Shown here piece by piece: positions 51,854 to 61,690 of a DNA stretch of 64,000 nucleotides. A model generated the notes under the pieces. That model saw only the letters and a list, made by a program, of their open reading frames with translations, made no database searches and had not been told where the DNA came from. The first letter of the stretch is position 1; each line of letters opens with the position of its first letter. Origin of the DNA: Sporobacter sp963663605 (GTDB taxonomy: Bacteria; Bacillota; Clostridia; Oscillospirales; Oscillospiraceae). Where the stretch lies: contig CAXXVF010000002.1 of the NCBI GenBank assembly GCA_963663605.2, positions 1 to 64,000 of the forward strand. Direction: 5' to 3'. The translations under genes were made by a program, and so were the position numbers.

Positions 51854-54800
51854 ATGGCCTTCGCGCATCTGCATGTCCACAGTGAATACAGCCTTTTAGA
51901 CGGCGCGTGCCGCCTTAAAGACCTGGTCGCACGGGCAGCCGAAATGGGCTATAAAGCCGTTGCCGTCACGGATCACGGCGCGATGTACGGCGTTGTGAAC
52001 TTTTTCAAGGAAGCCGTCAAGGCAGGCGTCAAGCCGATTATCGGCTGCGAGGTCTACGTTGCGCCTCGCTCACGGTTTAACATGGAGCACGGGCCGGATT
52101 CGGTCCGGAACCATCTCGTTTTGCTGTGTAAAAATGAAACGGGCTATAAAAACCTCTGCCAGCTTGTCAGCCGGGCATTTACGGAGGGCTTTTACATCAA
52201 GCCGCGCATCGACATGGAGCTGCTCCGGGCGCATTCGGAGGGACTCATCGCGCTGACGGCATGCCTGGCCGGGGAGATCCCACAGCTTCTTCTGGCCGGA
52301 GGCTACAACGAAGCCAAAGAAAAAGCGCTTGAGATGCAGCGCATTTTCGGAGCGGACAGCTTTTATCTGGAGCTGCAGGACCATGGGATAGGAGAACAGA
52401 AAACCGTCAATGACGGGCTTTTAAAAATCCACGAGGAAACGGGCATCCCGCTCGTCGTCACAAACGACGTGCATTACCTTACGCGTGCCGACGCCGCCGC
52501 GCAGGATGTCCTTATGTGCATCCAGACAGGCAAGACCGTGGACGAAACGGACCGCATGCGCTTTGAGTCGGACGAGTTTTTCTTCAAATCCGAAGACGAG
52601 ATGCGTGCGCTGTTCCCGGACTGGCCGGAGGCCGCCGACAATACGGCGAAGATTGCCGAAGCGTGCAACGTGGCGTTTGAGTTCGGGCATTACCATCTGC
52701 CGGAATTCAGGCTCCCGGAGGGGAAGACCGCCGCCGGCTACTTAAAGCAGCTTTGCCTTGAGGGTTTTGACAAGAAGTACGGCGCGGGCAGGGAAGACGT
52801 CAAAAAGCAGCTTGATTACGAGCTCGATATGATCGACCGCATGGGCTTTACGGACTATTTTCTCATCGTCTCGGACTTCATCGCCTACGCGAAACGGGAA
52901 GGCATACCCGTCGGTCCAGGCAGAGGCTCCGCGGCCGGCAGCGTCGCGTCGTATTGTCTGGATATCACGACGGTCGACCCGATAAAATACGGACTGTACT
53001 TCGAACGTTTTCTAAATCCCGAGCGCGTAAGCATGCCGGATATCGACATCGATTTCTGCGAGCGCCGCCGCGGCGAAGTCATCGACTATGTCAAGCATAA
53101 ATACGGCGAAGATCATGTGGCCCAGATCGTGACGTTCAACACGCTCAAGGCGAAAAATGCCGTGCGGAACGTGGCCAAGGCCATGGCGTTCACATTTGCC
53201 GAGGAGAGCGAGCTGGCGCGTGAAATCCCAAACGTGCTGAATATAAAGATAGAGCAGGCGCTGTCTTCGTCCAGACGCCTGAAGGAAATGTACGACAACG
53301 ATGAACGTGTCCGGCGCGTCGTCGATACGGCCAGAGCGCTTGAAGACATGCCGAAGGACTCCGGTACGCACGCCGCAGGCGTCGTGATCACAAAAAATCC
53401 CGTCTGCGAATATGTGCCGCTCACCCTGTCGAAAAAGGACGACTCCATCGCTACGCAGTTTACCATGACGACGCTGGAGGAGCTTGGCCTTTTAAAGATG
53501 GATTTTCTTGGGCTTCGGAATCTCACCATCATCGCCGACGCCGAGAAAGACATAAAAAAGCATACGCCGGCCTTTTCCGTTGAAACGATACCGGAAGACG
53601 ATAAGGAAACCTTTGAGATGCTCGCGGCTGGGAAAACGTCCGGCGTGTTCCAGCTTGAATCCGTCGGTATGACGGGCGTATGCACCGGTCTTTCCCCAAA
53701 GAGCATCGAGGACATTACGGCGATCATCGCGCTGTACCGTCCGGGACCGATGGACAGCATCCCGCGCTTTCTGGCAAATAACAGGCACCCCGATAAGATT
53801 ACCTATAAACACCCGATGCTCGAGCCGATCCTTGAAGTTACCTATGGCTGCATCGTATATCAAGAACAGGTCATCGAGATATTCCGTAAACTCGGCGGCT
53901 TCTCGCTCGGGCAGGCCGACATGATCAGAAGGGCGATGTCCAAAAAGAAGCAGGCCGAGATCACTCGGGAGCGCAAAACGTTTATTGACGGGGACCCCGA
54001 GCGCGGTATATCCGGCGCCGTTAAAAACGGCATTTCGCGAGATGTCGCGGCGAGCATCTACGACGAGATACTCGACTTCGCCAACTATGCCTTCAACAAG
54101 GCGCACGCCGTATCCTACGCCGTCATTTCCTACCAGACGGCCTACTTAAAATGCCATTATCCGCGCGAATACATGGCTGCGCTTCTGTCGAGCGTTTTAT
54201 ATTATCCGGAAAAGGTTGCCGAATACACCGAGGAATGCCGGCAGCTGGGCATCAAGCTCCTGCCGCCCGACGTCAACGAATCAAACGACACCTTTACCGT
54301 CTCCGGCGAAAACATCCGCTACGGCCTTGTCGCCGTTAAAAATATCGGGCGCGGCTTTATTAAAGACCTGATGTCGGAGCGCCGCGAAAAAGGACCGTTT
54401 GTCGATTTCGAGGAATTCTGCCGCCGTATGTACGGCGGGGACCTCAACCGGCGCGCGGTCGAAAGCCTCATCAAATGCGGCGGCTTTGACAGCTTCGGCG
54501 TCCACCGCCGGCAGCTTATGATGGTCAGCGGCGCGATACTCGACAGCGTCGCGGACGCGATGCGGAAGAATGTGGAAGGCCAGATGGACTTGTTCGGCCT
54601 CGGAGAAGGAGCCGATAAAGCGGCGCAGGGGCACAAGATAAAACTTCCGGACGTTCCGGAATATACACCCAAAGAACTCATGGATATGGAGCACGACGTG
54701 ACGGGACTGTATCTGTCGGGCCACCCGATGGACGCGTATTCAGGTGCGGTACGGCGCATCGGGGCCGTTGCCATAGCGAAAATACTTTCGGATTATACGA

Positions 54801-55321
54801 TGGAAAACGGGCCCGTAACGTTTTTGGACGGGCAGCAGGTGACGCTGGCGGGTGTCATATCCGCCGTCAAAACGAAAACGACGAAAAACAACAGCCTTAT
54901 GGCATATATAACGATCGAGGACGGCACCGGCAGCATGGAGCTTCTGGCGTTCCAGCGTGCGCTCGATACGGGCGGCGTTTACGTAAAGGAAAACATGCCG
55001 GTCTACATAACGGGGAAAATCTCCGCCCGAGACGACAAGCCGCAGCTTCTTGTAGATACGATCCGTCCGCTGTCCGACCACGACCCGATGCCCGGCGAAA
55101 CGGTCCCTGAGGAAAAGACGCTCCACATCAAAGTGCCCGATCAGGACGACCCGGTGATGGAACGCATAAAGCTCATACTGACGATGTTTCCCGGAAATCA
55201 GCAGCTTGTTGTCCACTATGCCGCATGTAAAAAACGCCAGCGGCTGCGATGCATTATTCATGAAGCGCTTATACGGGAGCTTGAGGAAATGCTCGGAACG
55301 GAAAACGTCGTATTAAAATAG
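51854..55321 (+). CDS. dnaE: DNA polymerase III alpha subunit, DnaE type
   Basis: 1155 residues. The N-terminal PHP domain begins HLHVHSEYSLLDGAC. The C-family polymerase core has GPGRGSAAGSVASYCL, catalytic acids in PDIDIDFCERRR, and YQEQVIEI. A helix-hairpin-helix follows, and the C-terminus has an OB-fold (VTLAGVISAVKTKTTK). No exonuclease domain is inserted, so this is DnaE, not PolC. In Firmicutes DnaE extends RNA primers at replication forks. Start ATG 51854 is preceded by AGGGGTGACGGT. Confidence 0.96.
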   Translation: MAFAHLHVHSEYSLLDGACRLKDLVARAAEMGYKAVAVTDHGAMYGVVNFFKEAVKAGVKPIIGCEVYVAPRSRFNMEHGPDSVRNHLVLLCKNETGYKNLCQLVSRAFTEGFYIKPRIDMELLRAHSEGLIALTACLAGEIPQLLLAGGYNEAKEKALEMQRIFGADSFYLELQDHGIGEQKTVNDGLLKIHEETGIPLVVTNDVHYLTRADAAAQDVLMCIQTGKTVDETDRMRFESDEFFFKSEDEMRALFPDWPEAADNTAKIAEACNVAFEFGHYHLPEFRLPEGKTAAGYLKQLCLEGFDKKYGAGREDVKKQLDYELDMIDRMGFTDYFLIVSDFIAYAKREGIPVGPGRGSAAGSVASYCLDITTVDPIKYGLYFERFLNPERVSMPDIDIDFCERRRGEVIDYVKHKYGEDHVAQIVTFNTLKAKNAVRNVAKAMAFTFAEESELAREIPNVLNIKIEQALSSSRRLKEMYDNDERVRRVVDTARALEDMPKDSGTHAAGVVITKNPVCEYVPLTLSKKDDSIATQFTMTTLEELGLLKMDFLGLRNLTIIADAEKDIKKHTPAFSVETIPEDDKETFEMLAAGKTSGVFQLESVGMTGVCTGLSPKSIEDITAIIALYRPGPMDSIPRFLANNRHPDKITYKHPMLEPILEVTYGCIVYQEQVIEIFRKLGGFSLGQADMIRRAMSKKKQAEITRERKTFIDGDPERGISGAVKNGISRDVAASIYDEILDFANYAFNKAHAVSYAVISYQTAYLKCHYPREYMAALLSSVLYYPEKVAEYTEECRQLGIKLLPPDVNESNDTFTVSGENIRYGLVAVKNIGRGFIKDLMSERREKGPFVDFEEFCRRMYGGDLNRRAVESLIKCGGFDSFGVHRRQLMMVSGAILDSVADAMRKNVEGQMDLFGLGEGADKAAQGHKIKLPDVPEYTPKELMDMEHDVTGLYLSGHPMDAYSGAVRRIGAVAIAKILSDYTMENGPVTFLDGQQVTLAGVISAVKTKTTKNNSLMAYITIEDGTGSMELLAFQRALDTGGVYVKENMPVYITGKISARDDKPQLLVDTIRPLSDHDPMPGETVPEEKTLHIKVPDQDDPVMERIKLILTMFPGNQQLVVHYAACKKRQRLRCIIHEALIRELEEMLGTENVVLK

Positions 55322-55358
55322 CCCACCGCTCTTAAAGGTGTAGGTGTTTGCCCACGCA
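55321..55358 (+). repeat. Degenerate dispersed repeat A
   Basis: GCCCACCGCTCTTAAAGGTG, TAGGTGTTTGCCCACGC; decayed copy starting at the dnaE stop codon. Confidence 0.5.
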
Positions 55359-55474
55359 CGCAAAGCAAGGACGGGGTTTTGTGTCTTATTTTATGCTATT
55401 GGCCGTCAGATGCTGTTGCAGGGCGATATTAGTTTAGATATGTAAAAAAATATATAAAAATAGCGAGGTTTTAT

Positions 55475-57076
55475 ATGAAATTATCATTTTACGGAGCCGC
55501 AAGGGAAGTGACGGGCAGCTGCCACGGTGTCGAAGTGGGCGGGAAAAAGATACTGGTCGACTGCGGACTGTATCAGGGCAGCGAAAACAGCTACGGGCAG
55601 GATTTCCCGTTTGATCCGGAAACCATCGACTATGTCGTCATGACGCATGCGCATATCGACCATTCCGGCCGGCTGCCGCTTTTAGTCAAAAAGGGGTTCA
55701 AAAACAAAATCTACGCGACCGGCGCGACGGTGAAGCTTTTAGGCATCATGCTCCGCGACTCGGCACATATCCAGGAGGTCGAGGCCGAATGGAAGTCGCG
55801 GAAGGGCAAACGTGCCGGCGGCCGGGAGATCGAGCCTTTGTATACGGTTAAGGATGCCGAAGAGGTGCTTGACTATTTCGTGCCCTGTAAATATAACGAG
55901 GAAATCACTATTGATGAAGATATAAAAATACGCTTTATAGATGCCGGGCACCTTCTCGGCTCGGCCTTTGTCGAAATGTGGCTTACGGAAGACGGCGTGA
56001 CGAAAAAAGTCGTCTTTTCCGGCGACATCGGCAACACCGGGCAGCCGATCATCCGGGACCCGCAGTACATCAAGGAAGCGGATTACGCCCTGATGGAGTC
56101 TACCTACGGCGACCGGAACCACGAGGTGCCGCCTGACTATACGGAGGATCTGGCCAAAGTCATTGACAAGACGCTCGGGGAAGGCGGCAACGTTATCATT
56201 CCGTCATTTGCCATCGGGCGCACGCAGGAGCTTTTGTACTTTATCCGTGAAATGAAAGAGCGGGGCCTTGTAAAAAGCGCGCCGGATTTCCCGGTATATG
56301 TCGACAGCCCGCTGGCCAACGCCGCGACACGGATTTACGAGGGCGACCTCGAAGGGTATCTTGACCGGGAGACGCTCGACGTCATAAATTCGGGAAAGAA
56401 GTATCTCAGCTTTAAAAACCTAAACATATCGGAAACGGCGGACGATTCAAGAGCCATCAACTTTGACAAGACGCCCAAAGTCATCATAGCCTCAAGCGGG
56501 ATGTGCGAGGCGGGCAGGATCCGCCATCACCTCAAGCATAACCTTTGGTGTCCGAACTGCGCGATCATTTTTGTCGGCTTTCAGGCGAAGGGAACGCTCG
56601 GGCGCATCCTGGTCGACAGAGCGGCTGAGAAAGTAACGCTTTTCGGCGAAAAAATCGCCGTTAAGGCAAACATCTATAGCTTCAGGGGCATGAGCGCGCA
56701 CGCCGACCGGGACGGGCTGCTCAAGTGGGTCGGTGCGTTTGAGCCGAAACCGAAGAAAGTGTTCGTCGTACACGGCGAAGAGGAAGTCTGTGAGATTTTC
56801 ACCGAAAAGCTTGTAGAAGACGGTTTTAACGCCTACGCGCCGCAGTACGCGTCTTCATATGATCTTCTGACCGACCGGTTCATACACGACGGACTCGAGA
56901 TCGAAAAACGTAAAGACGCCGCTTCCCGGTATCGTGAGTCGCCGGTTTACCAGCGCCTGATGTCTGCCGGCGCGCGGCTTCTGGACGTCATTACCCACAA
57001 TTACGGCGGCGCCAACAAAGACCTCGAATCTTTTGCCGAGGAGATCGATGAGCTGGCCTCAAAGTGGGACCGGTAA
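55475..57076 (+). CDS. MBL-fold beta-CASP RNA metallo-hydrolase
   Basis: 533 residues. The metallo-beta-lactamase zinc motif is HAHIDH at 58-63, with GHLLGSA, SGDIGN and later beta-CASP motifs: MESTYGDR, GRTQELLYF, SSGMCEAGRIRHHL, and FRGMSAHADRDGL with the final His. Bacterial members of this COG1236 type are thought to process or degrade RNA. The C-terminal ~65 residues are an extra domain. A terminator follows. Confidence 0.92.
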   Translation: MKLSFYGAAREVTGSCHGVEVGGKKILVDCGLYQGSENSYGQDFPFDPETIDYVVMTHAHIDHSGRLPLLVKKGFKNKIYATGATVKLLGIMLRDSAHIQEVEAEWKSRKGKRAGGREIEPLYTVKDAEEVLDYFVPCKYNEEITIDEDIKIRFIDAGHLLGSAFVEMWLTEDGVTKKVVFSGDIGNTGQPIIRDPQYIKEADYALMESTYGDRNHEVPPDYTEDLAKVIDKTLGEGGNVIIPSFAIGRTQELLYFIREMKERGLVKSAPDFPVYVDSPLANAATRIYEGDLEGYLDRETLDVINSGKKYLSFKNLNISETADDSRAINFDKTPKVIIASSGMCEAGRIRHHLKHNLWCPNCAIIFVGFQAKGTLGRILVDRAAEKVTLFGEKIAVKANIYSFRGMSAHADRDGLLKWVGAFEPKPKKVFVVHGEEEVCEIFTEKLVEDGFNAYAPQYASSYDLLTDRFIHDGLEIEKRKDAASRYRESPVYQRLMSAGARLLDVITHNYGGANKDLESFAEEIDELASKWDR

Positions 57077-57098
57077 ACCGAATAAGCATAGAAGCATA

Positions 57099-57138
57099 AC
57101 GCAGGGGGCTTTAAAAGAAGCCCCCTGCGTATTTTTAT
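57099..57138 (+). terminator. Terminator after the MBL gene
   Basis: ACGCAGGGGGCTT-TAAAAG-AAGCCCCCTGCGT followed by ATTTTTATT. Confidence 0.9.
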
Positions 57139-57205
57139 TCGCTTGAATACCTGTATAAATGTGGGAAATGCTATAAAAGAATTTTTGAATACTTGGAGAT
57201 ACAAC

Positions 57206-58165
57206 ATGAAAATCGGTGTGCCGAGGGGCTTGCTGTTTTACAGGTACCATAGTTTTATAAAGGCTTTTTTTGAGGAACTGGGAGCGGAGCTCATCGTGAC
57301 GCCGGAAACGAACAAGAGGATCCTCGACGACGGCGTGTATCACTGCGTGGACGACGCCTGCCTTCCGATAAAGGTCTTTCACGGACACGTGTCCTGGCTC
57401 AAAGACAAGTGCGACGCGGTTTTTCTGCCCCGTTTCATTGGCGTGAAGCAAAAGGAATACATTTGCCCCATGTTTTGCGGTCTGAACGAAATGGTGACGA
57501 ACAACATAAAAGGCCTGCCCGGACTGATCGATACGCCGATCCGGTCGCTCGATAAGGTCAATCTGTCAAAATGGGCTCAAAAAGCCGGCGCCGCCGTCAC
57601 AAAAGACAGAAAAAAGATCCTGAAAGCCTTTGAAGGCGCTTTGAGGCTTTATGAAAAAACTGAACCGGGAATCAATGACGCGGGCTATCCGATAAAAATC
57701 GGACTGATCGGGCATGCGTATAATATACTGGACCGATATATCAATATGGATATAAAAATGAAACTCAACCAGGCGGGCATAGGCGTCGTCACATCTGAAA
57801 CGATCTGCGGGGCGGATATCGATAAAGAGGTGAAAAAACTCTTTAAAAAGCCGTTTTGGTCGTTCGCCCGTGAATACTACGGCGCCGCAGTGACCATGTA
57901 CAAAACGGGAGGCGCCGACGGGATCATCTATCTTTCCTCGTTTTCATGCGGGATCGATTCAGTCGTGACGGAGCTTATAAAAACCGAACTGGACGGGTTC
58001 CCGTTCATGGTTTTGAAGCTGGACGAGCATACCGGGCAGGCCGGGTTCGATACACGTATGGAAGCGTTCTCCGATTTGCTGAAAAGGAGGAAAAGACTTG
58101 ACAGTGAGCTTTCCGAATATGGGCAATATAGCACTGGCTATGATGACGCTGTGCCAGGGGCTTGA
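57206..58165 (+). CDS. CoA-dehydratase activase-associated protein, DUF2229 type (first)
   Basis: 319 residues. It starts MKIGVPRGLLFYRYHSF, the hallmark of DUF2229/COG3580, normally the middle part of a ~1400-residue protein fused to the BcrAD/BadFG ATPase. Cys-rich elements include CVDDACLPIKVFHGHV, ICPMFCG, ETICGAD and SFSCGIDS, possible Fe-S ligands shared with (R)-2-hydroxyacyl-CoA dehydratase subunits. ATG 57206 follows CTTGGAGATACAAC. Its 3' end overlaps the next gene by 68 bases. Precise role unknown. Confidence 0.82.
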   Translation: MKIGVPRGLLFYRYHSFIKAFFEELGAELIVTPETNKRILDDGVYHCVDDACLPIKVFHGHVSWLKDKCDAVFLPRFIGVKQKEYICPMFCGLNEMVTNNIKGLPGLIDTPIRSLDKVNLSKWAQKAGAAVTKDRKKILKAFEGALRLYEKTEPGINDAGYPIKIGLIGHAYNILDRYINMDIKMKLNQAGIGVVTSETICGADIDKEVKKLFKKPFWSFAREYYGAAVTMYKTGGADGIIYLSSFSCGIDSVVTELIKTELDGFPFMVLKLDEHTGQAGFDTRMEAFSDLLKRRKRLDSELSEYGQYSTGYDDAVPGA

Positions 58166-59219
58166 GCTTCCGTACATCATGCCGGAAAAAAACAATAAAA
58201 ATACGCTTCAAACCGGCTCGTACTATTCACCTGAGGAGATATGCCTGCCGTTTAAACTGATCCTCGGAAACTTTATAGACGCCATAAAAAAAGGCGCGGA
58301 TACGCTCGTTATCACAGGCAGCTGCGGGCCGTGCAGGTTCGGAGAATACTGTGAACTGCAGATGAAAATCCTGCGGAAAATGCGTTGTGAGGACCTGAAC
58401 TTCATCGTTGCGGACCTGTCTTCGGAGATCGGTCTTAAAGAGTTCGGGCGGCGCGTAGGCAGGATTGCCAAGGCCAGCCCCGTCCGTCCGGCGGAGAAGC
58501 TCAGAGCGCTCAAAACAGCCTATGAAGTATTATGCCTGTGCGACGAAATAGACGCGTCGGCGCATTATCGTGCCGGTTTTGAACGCAGCGGGGGCGCGTG
58601 CCGGAAGACATTGAACGAATGCAGGGAGAAGGCGCGGGAGAGCAAAACGCCGGAGCAGACGCTCAGCCTGCTGAAACGATACAGAAAGAAGCTCGACGGT
58701 ATTCAGTTAGGTTTAAACAAAAATCCTCTTAAAATAGCAATCATCGGAGAGATATTCACGGTCATAGACCCGTTTTCAAACCTCTATATTGAAGATAAAC
58801 TGATGGACTACGGCGTTTCGACGACCCGCATGCTGACGCCGAGCTGGTGGCTTAAAAACATGGCTCTGAAACCGCTTGGGCTCTATGCGCGCCGCGTCTG
58901 CAAAGCAGCAAACGCTTACCTGCCGTATCCCGTGGGCGGGCACGGGAGGGAATGCGTAGGCGAGGCTGTTCTTGCGCATGAAAGCGGCATGGACGGTGCT
59001 GTTCAGATATTCCCGCTTGGCTGCATGCCGGAAGTGATCGCCAAGTCGATCCTGCCGGCGATTTGTCAGGACAGGGATTTTCCGATCATGACGCTGATCG
59101 TCGACGAAGTGACCGGCGAGGCCGGTTACCAAACGCGGATCGAAGCGTTTATGGACATGCTGGACGCCCGAAGAAAAAAAGCGGAAAAACCCTTGCCCGG
59201 CTCAAAATCAACGGCATAA
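58098..59219 (+). CDS. CoA-dehydratase activase-associated protein, COG3581 type (second)
   Basis: 373 residues. TTG start at 58098, 7 bases after a strong AAAGGAGG that lies inside the preceding gene. It begins VSFPNMGNIALAM, typical of the COG3581 segment, with Cys motifs SGSCGPCRFGEYC-like (TGSCGPCRFGEYC) and EICLPFKL, and later VGGHGRECVGE and FPLGCMPE. These cysteines probably hold an Fe-S cluster. With the flanking genes it reconstitutes, as separate chains, the parts of the large fused activase found in other clostridia. Confidence 0.82.
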   Translation: MTVSFPNMGNIALAMMTLCQGLELPYIMPEKNNKNTLQTGSYYSPEEICLPFKLILGNFIDAIKKGADTLVITGSCGPCRFGEYCELQMKILRKMRCEDLNFIVADLSSEIGLKEFGRRVGRIAKASPVRPAEKLRALKTAYEVLCLCDEIDASAHYRAGFERSGGACRKTLNECREKARESKTPEQTLSLLKRYRKKLDGIQLGLNKNPLKIAIIGEIFTVIDPFSNLYIEDKLMDYGVSTTRMLTPSWWLKNMALKPLGLYARRVCKAANAYLPYPVGGHGRECVGEAVLAHESGMDGAVQIFPLGCMPEVIAKSILPAICQDRDFPIMTLIVDEVTGEAGYQTRIEAFMDMLDARRKKAEKPLPGSKSTA

Positions 59220-59260
59220 GGGATTTCGCGACGCATTACTGTTTGAAGGGGACTGTATTT

Positions 59261-60247
59261 TTGGAAAGAAGCTGTTTTCTGGGCGTCGACGTCGGTTCTG
59301 TAAGCACCAATCTGGTCGTTATGGACGAAGCGTGTTCGGTTTGCGAAAAGCTGTACCTGCAAACAGGCGGAAGACCGGTCGAGGCGCTGAAGGACGGGCT
59401 CCGTGAGATCTCGTCGCGGTTTGACGGCGGCGTCGCTGTTAAAGCATGCGGCGTGACCGGAAGCGGCAGGCAGCTGGCCGGCATGCTGCTCGGCGCCGAC
59501 ATCGTCAAAAACGAGATCACCGCGCATGCCGTCGCGGCCGCTAACTTCAAGCCGGATGTTCGGACGATACTGGAAATCGGCGGACAGGACTCCAAAATCA
59601 TATTCCTCGAAAACGGTATCGTCCATGATTTTGCCATGAACACGGTCTGCGCGGCCGGGACGGGTTCTTTTTTAGACCGGCAGGCCGCAAGGCTCAATAT
59701 ACCGATCGAAGCGCTCGGCGGATACGCGCTCCGGTCAGAAAACCCGGTGCGCATCGCAGGCCGCTGCGCCGTATTTGCCGAATCGGACATGATCCACAAG
59801 CAGCAGGCCGGACACAGCATCGAGGATATCATAGCGGGGCTTTGTCAGGCGCTCGTGCGCAATTATATCAACAATCTCGCCAAAGGAAAAACAATAAGCG
59901 GACCGGTCCTGTTTCAGGGGGGCGTTGCCGCCAACACAGGCATCGTTTCGGCGTTTGAACAGGTATTGGACATGAAAATTATAATTCCCCCGTATTACGA
60001 CGTGATGGGGGCGTACGGCGCGGCGATACTTGCCAAAGAAGCGTTCGAGCAAACAGGCATTAAAACGCGGTTTAACGGGTTTGACAGCGTTGACGACGAT
60101 TTCGCCGTCGTCAGTATGGAGTGCAAAGACTGCCCGAACAGATGCGAAGTGCTGAAGGTGGTTTTAAAAGGCGAAACGAAGGCCTGCTGGGGCGACCGGT
60201 GCGGGAAACACAGCGCGCGCTCCGAAAGAGCGCGCATAAGACTGTAG
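59261..60247 (+). CDS. BcrAD/BadFG-type ATPase, 2-hydroxyacyl-CoA dehydratase activator family (third)
   Basis: 328 residues from TTG 59261, with GAAGGGGA 8 bases upstream. ASKHA-fold nucleotide-binding motifs are FLGVDVGSVSTNLVVMD, GVTGSGRQLAGMLLG, EIGGQDSKII and CAAGTGSFLDRQA; the last carries the Cys that, with IAGRCAVFAESDM, should bridge one [4Fe-4S] cluster between two subunits. A Cys-rich tail CKDCPNRCEVLK...CWGDRCGKH is extra. Such proteins drive ATP-dependent electron injection into a partner dehydratase or reductase. No dehydratase genes are in the window. Confidence 0.86.
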   Translation: MERSCFLGVDVGSVSTNLVVMDEACSVCEKLYLQTGGRPVEALKDGLREISSRFDGGVAVKACGVTGSGRQLAGMLLGADIVKNEITAHAVAAANFKPDVRTILEIGGQDSKIIFLENGIVHDFAMNTVCAAGTGSFLDRQAARLNIPIEALGGYALRSENPVRIAGRCAVFAESDMIHKQQAGHSIEDIIAGLCQALVRNYINNLAKGKTISGPVLFQGGVAANTGIVSAFEQVLDMKIIIPPYYDVMGAYGAAILAKEAFEQTGIKTRFNGFDSVDDDFAVVSMECKDCPNRCEVLKVVLKGETKACWGDRCGKHSARSERARIRL

Positions 60248-60282
60248 ATAAAGGTATCCAGTTTTAGATGATAAGCGGGGCG

Positions 60283-60864
60283 TTACCCCGCGTCCGTATA
60301 CGACATCCGCTCGTCGCTCACGTCCATCAGCTCCGACGACTTCATGCCGTCCGTCAGCCATTTCCGGCGGACAGGCGCCGGAACGATGACCGGCATGCGG
60401 TCATGGATGAACGCGACGCCCGGCGCTGCGGGGCGGGTCAGGATAACGAAAAGCGGCAGGGACGTATCCTTTTCGTATTTATAAAGGCCCGCCATATAGA
60501 TCGGTTCATCGTGGCCGATAGCGTATTTTGTTTTGCGCGCGCCTTCTTTATGCCACTCGAAATAATGCCGCGCCGGGACGAGACAGCGCGCGGCGGCGTA
60601 TGATTTTTTGAACATTGGTCTTTCGCCCGCCGTTTCAAGGCGGGCGTTGATGATCTGCCCCTTGCCGTCGAAGCGGGTGAAGCCCCATTTCATTAAAACG
60701 GGTTCGTTTTCCGTCACGACGGGAACGATGTTCGTCGGGAAGATTTCCCCGCGCTTCATATCAGCCAGCACCGGGGCGTCGCCGTATACTTTTTTGACAT
60801 GCTCGAGTATTTCCTTAAAACCGGCGTCGTCGTCCGGTTCCGGGATGTAGTACCGTCCGCACAT
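60283..60864 (-). CDS. yedK: SOS-response-associated peptidase family protein (YedK/HMCES)
   Basis: 193 residues. YedK/HMCES covers abasic sites in single-stranded DNA by forming a thiazolidine link through Cys2. Cys2 is present (MCGRYY), as are the conserved PTNIVPVV, MKWGF, INARLET, RCLVPARHYFEW, and FIHDRMPV. ATG 60864 is chosen because the mature protein must begin with Met-Cys, and AAGGAG is 8 bases upstream. It is the last gene of a leftward set that starts with an XRE regulator and faces dinB, consistent with DNA-damage tolerance. Confidence 0.93.
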   Translation of the reverse strand: MCGRYYIPEPDDDAGFKEILEHVKKVYGDAPVLADMKRGEIFPTNIVPVVTENEPVLMKWGFTRFDGKGQIINARLETAGERPMFKKSYAAARCLVPARHYFEWHKEGARKTKYAIGHDEPIYMAGLYKYEKDTSLPLFVILTRPAAPGVAFIHDRMPVIVPAPVRRKWLTDGMKSSELMDVSDERMSYTDAG

Positions 60865-60925
60865 ACAGCTCACTCCTTAAAAAAGAGGGAGCGGAAAACC
60901 CGCCCCGCCTTGATATGTATTCGCC

Positions 60926-61357
60926 CTATGCCGGCGTTTTATCGTCCAGGTATCTGCACCGCGCCTTCAGATGCGATAAAAACCGCTCGCGGCTGCGGGG
61001 GGATATCATCGTATACTCCTCGTCGTACTGGCGGATCACGATCCGGCGGGACGACAGCGCCATCGAAGCCTCGGCGTTTTCGCTCAGTTCCAGCTGCCGG
61101 ATATCGTCCAAGAGAATGACTTCCCGAAACGGGCCGCTTTTGCAGTACAGGCAATCCTCATAAAGCACATAATAAGTGCCGAACAGGATCCAAAGTAAAA
61201 TAGCGGCCGCGAGCAGGATCGCCGCGATGCCGATTGTCAGCGCATAAAAGGAGAACCCCGCGCCGACGGTCAAATATAAAAAGGCCGTCGTAACAAATGC
61301 GATGGAAGTAAATACCACAACGTGGCTTTTTGTGTCTACAGCTGAATGTACACGCAT
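60926..61357 (-). CDS. PH-domain-like membrane protein (bPH type)
   Basis: 143 residues. Two membrane helices (about 15-33 and 38-60) are followed by a small beta-rich domain (YYVLYEDCLYCKSG..., DDIRQLELSENAEAS, SRRIVIRQYDEEY), the arrangement of bacterial PH-domain proteins of the YyaB/DUF1200 type. Function unknown. ATG 61357 follows GACGAGGGATACG and avoids overlap with the upstream gene. It lies inside the XRE-ImmA-YedK cluster, and a role in it is inferred only from position. Confidence 0.7.
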   Translation of the reverse strand: MRVHSAVDTKSHVVVFTSIAFVTTAFLYLTVGAGFSFYALTIGIAAILLAAAILLWILFGTYYVLYEDCLYCKSGPFREVILLDDIRQLELSENAEASMALSSRRIVIRQYDEEYTMISPRSRERFLSHLKARCRYLDDKTPA

Positions 61358-61394
61358 ATCGTATCCCTCGTCTGTATAAAAAATCTGTATGTGT

Positions 61395-61664
61395 TCAATG
61401 CCGCCGTTCAACGAACCACCGCCCGAGGGTCGGGTCCGTTATCTTGGGGCTGCGTTCAAAAAATAAAAAACTTTCCTGTCCGCAGGTGCGGATCGTATAC
61501 CGGTCGCCCTGGCCGCCGGCCTTCAGTGCCGCCGCAGGGCGGACGTCCAGGATGCGGTCGATGATATATTCCCGCCCGTCTTCCCACAAGAGGGAGAGGG
61601 GCATCAGCTTCCCGTCGCTTGAAAAAGCGGCGGTCACTTTAACATAGACTTTTTTGCCGTTCAT
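61395..61664 (-). CDS. Small dinB-cluster protein (DUF6504-like)
   Basis: 89 residues. Begins KKVYVKVTAAFSSDGKLMPLSLLWEDG and continues with REYIIDRILDVRPAA and DRYTIRTCGQESFLFF. This resembles short proteins seen beside Y-family polymerases in Firmicutes and Actinobacteria, which are predicted beta-rich and uncharacterised. The resemblance is from memory and moderate. It sits 26 bases downstream of the ImmA gene and close to dinB, which supports the association. Confidence 0.6.
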   Translation of the reverse strand: MNGKKVYVKVTAAFSSDGKLMPLSLLWEDGREYIIDRILDVRPAAALKAGGQGDRYTIRTCGQESFLFFERSPKITDPTLGRWFVERRH

Positions 61665-61690
61665 TTAATTCACACCGGTCTAAATCAGCT

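Noticed and set aside
55340..55376. CACGCACGCAAAGC resembles part of the c-di-GMP-I riboswitch
   Set aside because: No GGCAAACC block or second arm; it lies in a decayed dispersed repeat after dnaE.
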